DNA of 9,037 nucleotides from an uncultured Oscillibacter sp. (GTDB taxonomy: Bacteria > Bacillota > Clostridia > Oscillospirales > Oscillospiraceae), in the NCBI GenBank assembly GCA_946183715.1, contig CAMHDB010000067.1, positions 1 through 9,037 on the forward strand, written 5' to 3'. Under the pieces are notes generated by a model. That model did no database searches, was not told the DNA's origin, and saw only the letters and a list, made by a program, of their open reading frames with translations. Every line of letters starts with the position of its first letter. Within the stretch, counting starts at the first letter, position 1. This document shows, in pieces, positions 6,381 to 9,037 of this stretch. The translations under genes were made by a program, and so were the position numbers.

Positions 6381-6989
6381 ATGCGTCTGGAACTAGAACA
6401 TTTTACCATCGACGGCGCTTACGGCTGGAATCAGGACTGGTTTCCCGGCTGGTTTATGCGCATGGGCGGCTGTGCGGCGGTCACGGCCTGCGATTCGTGC
6501 GTCTACTTCGCCCTCCGCATGGGCCGCGCCGATTTGATTCCCTTCGACCCGGCACAGCTCAACCGCCGCAATTACCTGTTGCTCTCCGAAAAGGTCAAGC
6601 CCTTCCTCCATCCCCGTATGCGCGGTATTGACCGGCTGGAAATCTATCAGGAAGGCGTGTCCGACTACTTCCGGAGTATCGGCGCGCGGAATCCTCCTTA
6701 CGTGGGCGCGCTCCGCGGCGAGGAATCCTGCGACCGCGCCGCCGACGCCCTCCGCCAGCAGATTCAAAACCGTTGCCCGGTGCCGTTCCTGCTCCTCCTC
6801 CACGACTCCCCCGAGTTCGAGTTCTACGAGTGGCACTGGTTCCTCCTGACGGGCTTCGACGAGCGCCCCGACAGCCTTATGGCGAAAGCCGTCACTTACG
6901 GCGCGGCCCGCTGGCTGGACTTCCGCAAGCTCTGGAATACCGGGAAACCCGAAAAGGGCGGCATGATTCTCTTTTCCCTCCCCGACTGA
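6381..6989 (+). CDS. Conserved Clostridia protein with papain/C39-like cysteine-hydrolase motifs
   Basis: I do not recognise a named gene. The 202-residue product resembles an uncharacterised family of Clostridia whose N-terminus reads GxNQDWF, then MGGCAAxTACDSC. Here Gln18 and Cys31 fit an oxyanion glutamine and a nucleophilic cysteine in front of a helix. A late YEWHWFLLTGFDE (His152) followed by VTYGAARWLDF (171-181) imitates the H-x-V-x-x-x-G...Y-G pattern of C39/papain-like enzymes. This would make it a cysteine peptidase, transpeptidase or acyltransferase; the third catalytic residue is not clear. No signal peptide or membrane segment. Its ATG follows AGGAAGGAA, and it starts 12 nt after the deacetylase stop, so it is the last gene of the operon. 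Fold assignment is an inference from motif spacing only. Confidence 0.7.
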   Translation: MRLELEHFTIDGAYGWNQDWFPGWFMRMGGCAAVTACDSCVYFALRMGRADLIPFDPAQLNRRNYLLLSEKVKPFLHPRMRGIDRLEIYQEGVSDYFRSIGARNPPYVGALRGEESCDRAADALRQQIQNRCPVPFLLLLHDSPEFEFYEWHWFLLTGFDERPDSLMAKAVTYGAARWLDFRKLWNTGKPEKGGMILFSLPD

Positions 6990-6994
6990 CGCGA

Positions 6995-7018
6995 ACCCTT
7001 CCCCGCAACGGGAGGGGT
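6995..7018 (+). terminator. GC-rich hairpin at the end of the operon
   Basis: The arms 6995-7005 and 7009-7018 pair through about ten base pairs with one bulged C and a CAA loop. It starts 5 nt after the last stop codon, where an operon terminator is expected. No T-run follows (the next bases are CGTCATG), so it is a weak or factor-dependent terminator, or a 3'-end stabiliser. Confidence 0.5.
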
Positions 7019-7025
7019 CGTCATG

Positions 7026-7039
7026 TTACAGCCCTGTAA
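7026..7039. repeat. Short inverted repeat upstream of the LRR-gene promoter
   Basis: TTACAG (7026-7031) and CTGTAA (7034-7039) are perfect reverse complements separated by CC. The site is about 35 nt upstream of the -35 box of the next gene, compatible with an activator or repressor operator. At six base pairs per arm, chance occurrence is possible. Confidence 0.3.
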
Positions 7040-7073
7040 AGAAATTGTAAGGTAAACTTAACACGGAATCCCC

Positions 7074-7102
7074 TTTACGCGCCCCTGTCCGTCTGCTATA
7101 AT
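7074..7102 (+). promoter_or_regulatory. Extended -10 promoter of the LRR surface-protein gene
   Basis: TTTACG (7074-7079, four of six consensus positions) and a perfect TATAAT (7097-7102) are 17 nt apart, with TGC directly before the -10. Transcription should begin near 7109, giving a leader of about 29 nt. This separates the LRR gene from the operon upstream. Confidence 0.75.
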
Positions 7103-7137
7103 ATGCGCTGAGAATCTGAAGAATGGGAGGCGCAACC

Positions 7138-9037
7138 ATGAAAAAACACTTATTCAGCGTTCTGACGGGCGTCTTTCTCCTGCTGATTTGCATGCGGTCG
7201 GCGTCCGCCACGGACTACAGCCTTCCCGGCGGCAGTATCCGCATCAACGCTTCCGGCGTGGTGGTGTCCGCTACCGCGAACATCACGGAGGCGGAAATTC
7301 CGACGGAAGTCGCGGGAGTCCGCGTGACGGCTGTCGGGAAGGACGCGTTCAAGAACCGCGCGAAACTCACGCGCGTCGTCATCCCCGACAGCGTGACGAC
7401 TATCGGCGAGAACGCCTTCAACAGCTGCGGCGCGCTCGCCGACGTAACCCTCCCGGCGGGCGCCGTACTCGAAAGCGGCGCGTTCTCGTGGTGCGGCGCC
7501 GTCAGTCACGTACTGCTCACCGGAACGGGCCCCATGGCCGATTTCACCGGCCGCCACACATGGACACCATGGTATGCCGGAAGCTACAGCAACAACCACG
7601 ATGTTACCGTCGAAATCGCCACGGGCGTGACGACCGTCGGCGCGCACGCGTTCCAAGGCTGCGGGCGGCTGGCCGCCGCGGACGTGCCGGAGAGCGTAAC
7701 GAGTATTGGCGCGTCGGCCTTCGAGGGCTGTTCCAAGCTGGCCGACGTGTCCTTTGTCCGCTACGCCGACAGCGTCGGCGCGGCCGCGTTCTACAACTGC
7801 TCCGGCGTCACGGGGGGCGTCACGGTCAAGGACGGCGTGACGGCAATCCCGAAACAGGCTTTCCAATACTGCTCCCTGCGCTCGCTCACGCTCCCCGAAA
7901 GCCTGAAAAGCATCGGGGAAAACGCGTTCAACTCCTGCGGAGACCTCACCGACGTGACCCTTCCGGCGGGCGCCGTACTCGAAAGCGGCGCGTTCTCGTG
8001 GTGCGGCGCCGTCGCGAGCGTGCGCTACATCGGCAAGGGCCCCATGGCCGACTACACCGACAGTTACACGTGGTCGCCCTGCTACGCCGGCTCCTACTCC
8101 AATAACCACAGCCTGTCCGTGGAAATCGCGGAAGGCGTGACGGGCGTCGGCGCGCACGCGTTCCACGGCTGCGGGCGGCTGGCGACGGCCACCGTCGCCG
8201 ACACCGTAACGAGTATCGGCGCGTCGGCCTTCGAGGGTTGCGGCACACTGGAAAGCCTATATTTTGTTGAGTACGCTGACGAAATCGGGCAGGCCGCGTT
8301 CTACAACTGCTCCGGTGTCACGGGGGGCGTCACGGTCAAGGACGGCGTAACCGCAATCCCCAAACAGGCCTTCCAATACTGCTCCCTGCAAACGCTCACA
8401 CTCCCCGAGAGCGTCGAGACCGTCGGAGAGAACGCGTTCAACTCCTGCGGCGCGCTGGAAACCGTCACGCTTCCGGCGGGCGCCGTACTCGAAAGCGGCG
8501 CGTTCTCGTGGTGCGGCGCCGTCAGTCATGTCCTCTACAACGGCTCCGGCCCCATGTCCGATTACTCCGAGTGCTATACATGGTCGCCCTGCTACACCGG
8601 GAGTTACTCCAATAACCACGACCTGTCCGTCGAAATCGTATCGGGCGTGACGGCTATCGGCGCGCACGCCTTCCACGGCTGCGGGCGGCTGGTGACGGCT
8701 ACCGTCGCCGACAGCGTGACCAAAATCGGTGCGTCGGCCTTCGAGGGCTGTTCCACGCTGGAGAGCCTGTACTTCGTCGCCTACGCCGACGAAATCGGGC
8801 AGGCCGCGTTCTACAACTGCGGCGGCGTCAAAGGGGCCGTCACGGTCAAGGACGGCGTGACGGCAATCCCGAAACAGGCGTTTCAGTACTGCTCCCTGCA
8901 AACGCTGACACTCCCCGAGAGCGTCGAGACCGTCGGGGAGAACGCGTTCAACTCCTGCGGCGCGCTGGAAACCGTCACGCTTCCGGCGGGCGCCGTACTC
9001 GAAAGCGGCGCGTTCTCGTGGTGCGGCGCCGTCAGTC
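7138..9037 (+). CDS. Secreted BspA-like leucine-rich-repeat (LRR_5) surface protein, 3' end cut off by the window
   Basis: The frame is open from the ATG at 7138 to the window edge, 633 codons without a stop, so the gene is truncated on the right. GGGAGG (7125-7130) precedes the start by 7 nt. A signal peptide is clear: MKKHLF, a hydrophobic core, then SASA before TDYS, with cleavage after about Ala24. Residues 25-81 form a cap containing the typical EIPTEVAGVRVTAVGKDAF unit. From residue 82 the protein consists of LRR_5/BspA units such as SVTTIGENAFNSCG and GVTAIPKQAFQYC, grouped into 170-residue supra-repeats. Each supra-repeat carries a loop insertion (GPMADYT...SPCYAGSYSNNH). Proteins of this family are exported and are implicated in adhesion to host or bacterial partners. 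The surface anchor, if any, lies beyond the window. The Cys18 region (LLIC) does not fit a lipobox. Confidence 0.9.
   Translation, partial: MKKHLFSVLTGVFLLLICMRSASATDYSLPGGSIRINASGVVVSATANITEAEIPTEVAGVRVTAVGKDAFKNRAKLTRVVIPDSVTTIGENAFNSCGALADVTLPAGAVLESGAFSWCGAVSHVLLTGTGPMADFTGRHTWTPWYAGSYSNNHDVTVEIATGVTTVGAHAFQGCGRLAAADVPESVTSIGASAFEGCSKLADVSFVRYADSVGAAAFYNCSGVTGGVTVKDGVTAIPKQAFQYCSLRSLTLPESLKSIGENAFNSCGDLTDVTLPAGAVLESGAFSWCGAVASVRYIGKGPMADYTDSYTWSPCYAGSYSNNHSLSVEIAEGVTGVGAHAFHGCGRLATATVADTVTSIGASAFEGCGTLESLYFVEYADEIGQAAFYNCSGVTGGVTVKDGVTAIPKQAFQYCSLQTLTLPESVETVGENAFNSCGALETVTLPAGAVLESGAFSWCGAVSHVLYNGSGPMSDYSECYTWSPCYTGSYSNNHDLSVEIVSGVTAIGAHAFHGCGRLVTATVADSVTKIGASAFEGCSTLESLYFVAYADEIGQAAFYNCGGVKGAVTVKDGVTAIPKQAFQYCSLQTLTLPESVETVGENAFNSCGALETVTLPAGAVLESGAFSWCGAVS
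7381..9037 (+). repeat. Tandem 510-bp supra-repeats of the LRR gene
   Basis: Three complete units (7381-7890, 7891-8400, 8401-8910) and the first 127 nt of a fourth (8911-9037) follow each other with exactly 510-bp period and no indels. Each encodes 170 residues and about six or seven LRR_5 modules plus one loop insertion. A 51-nt block is identical in all four copies (7453-7503, 7963-8013, 8473-8523, 8983-9033). The visible part of unit four differs from unit three at a single base (8427 A versus 8937 G). Confidence 0.95.

Noticed and set aside
7138..7212. Lipoprotein signal for the LRR protein (Cys18)
   Set aside because: The residues before the cysteine (L-L-I) break the lipobox rule requiring a small residue at -1. 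The SASA site fits signal peptidase I.
7188..8105. Plus-strand 305-codon frame in the LRR region
   Set aside because: It is out of frame with the LRR protein, arginine-rich, and starts within the signal-peptide coding region without a ribosome site.
7150..8166. Minus-strand open frames inside the LRR gene (also 8257-8901)
   Set aside because: These are repetitive antisense shadows of the supra-repeats. The plus-strand frame from 7138 has a promoter, ribosome site, signal peptide and LRR modules.
7381..9037. CRISPR array or satellite DNA
   Set aside because: The 510-bp unit is coding, in frame and matches LRR_5 modules; there are no spacers.

Overview
The window reads as chromosomal DNA of a GC-rich Firmicute, most likely a gut-associated member of the Clostridia (Oscillospirales-like). 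The reasons are strong AGGAGG-type ribosome binding sites, a TTG start, extended -10 promoters of sigma-A type, AT-rich intergenic islands between GC-rich genes, a lipoprotein esterase, a NodB-type deacetylase with S-layer-homology-like repeats, and a BspA-like leucine-rich-repeat surface protein. The lineage call is an inference and cannot be taken to genus level. There are no tRNA, rRNA, IS, phage or CRISPR signals.

Layout. Positions 1-218 are a non-coding upstream region. An Amidase_6-type cysteine hydrolase (219-704, +) converges on a secreted alpha/beta-hydrolase lipoprotein (740-2305, -), and one strong hairpin terminator separates them. An AT-rich divergent region (2306-2671) holds a palindromic promoter for the lipoprotein and an extended -10 promoter for a four-gene operon on the + strand. 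The operon encodes an ATP-grasp ligase (2672-3784), a PHP-domain phosphoesterase (3828-4556), a NodB-like deacetylase with SLH-like repeats and a Pro/Glu tail (4557-6368), and a small protein resembling the papain/C39 fold (6381-6989). It ends in a GC hairpin. A new promoter (7074-7102) then drives a large secreted BspA-like LRR protein (7138 to the right edge, truncated), built from exact 510-bp (170-residue) supra-repeats.

How the genes may work together. The operon combines an amide-bond-forming enzyme, a metal-dependent phosphoesterase, a carbohydrate-deacetylase fold and a cysteine-peptidase-like fold. It is flanked by an amidase-like gene, a lipoprotein esterase and a surface adhesin. 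Cell-envelope or conjugate metabolism is the natural guess, but no substrate is visible. The operon proteins carry no recognisable export signals, which conflicts with a simple wall-modifying role.

The most striking whole-window signal is compositional. Neither GATC nor CCWGG (CCAGG/CCTGG) occurs once in 9,037 bp, although base composition predicts roughly thirty of each. Isoleucine codon choice bends to avoid GATC. This suggests long-term selection by restriction-modification systems with those specificities, or another process acting on the same sites.
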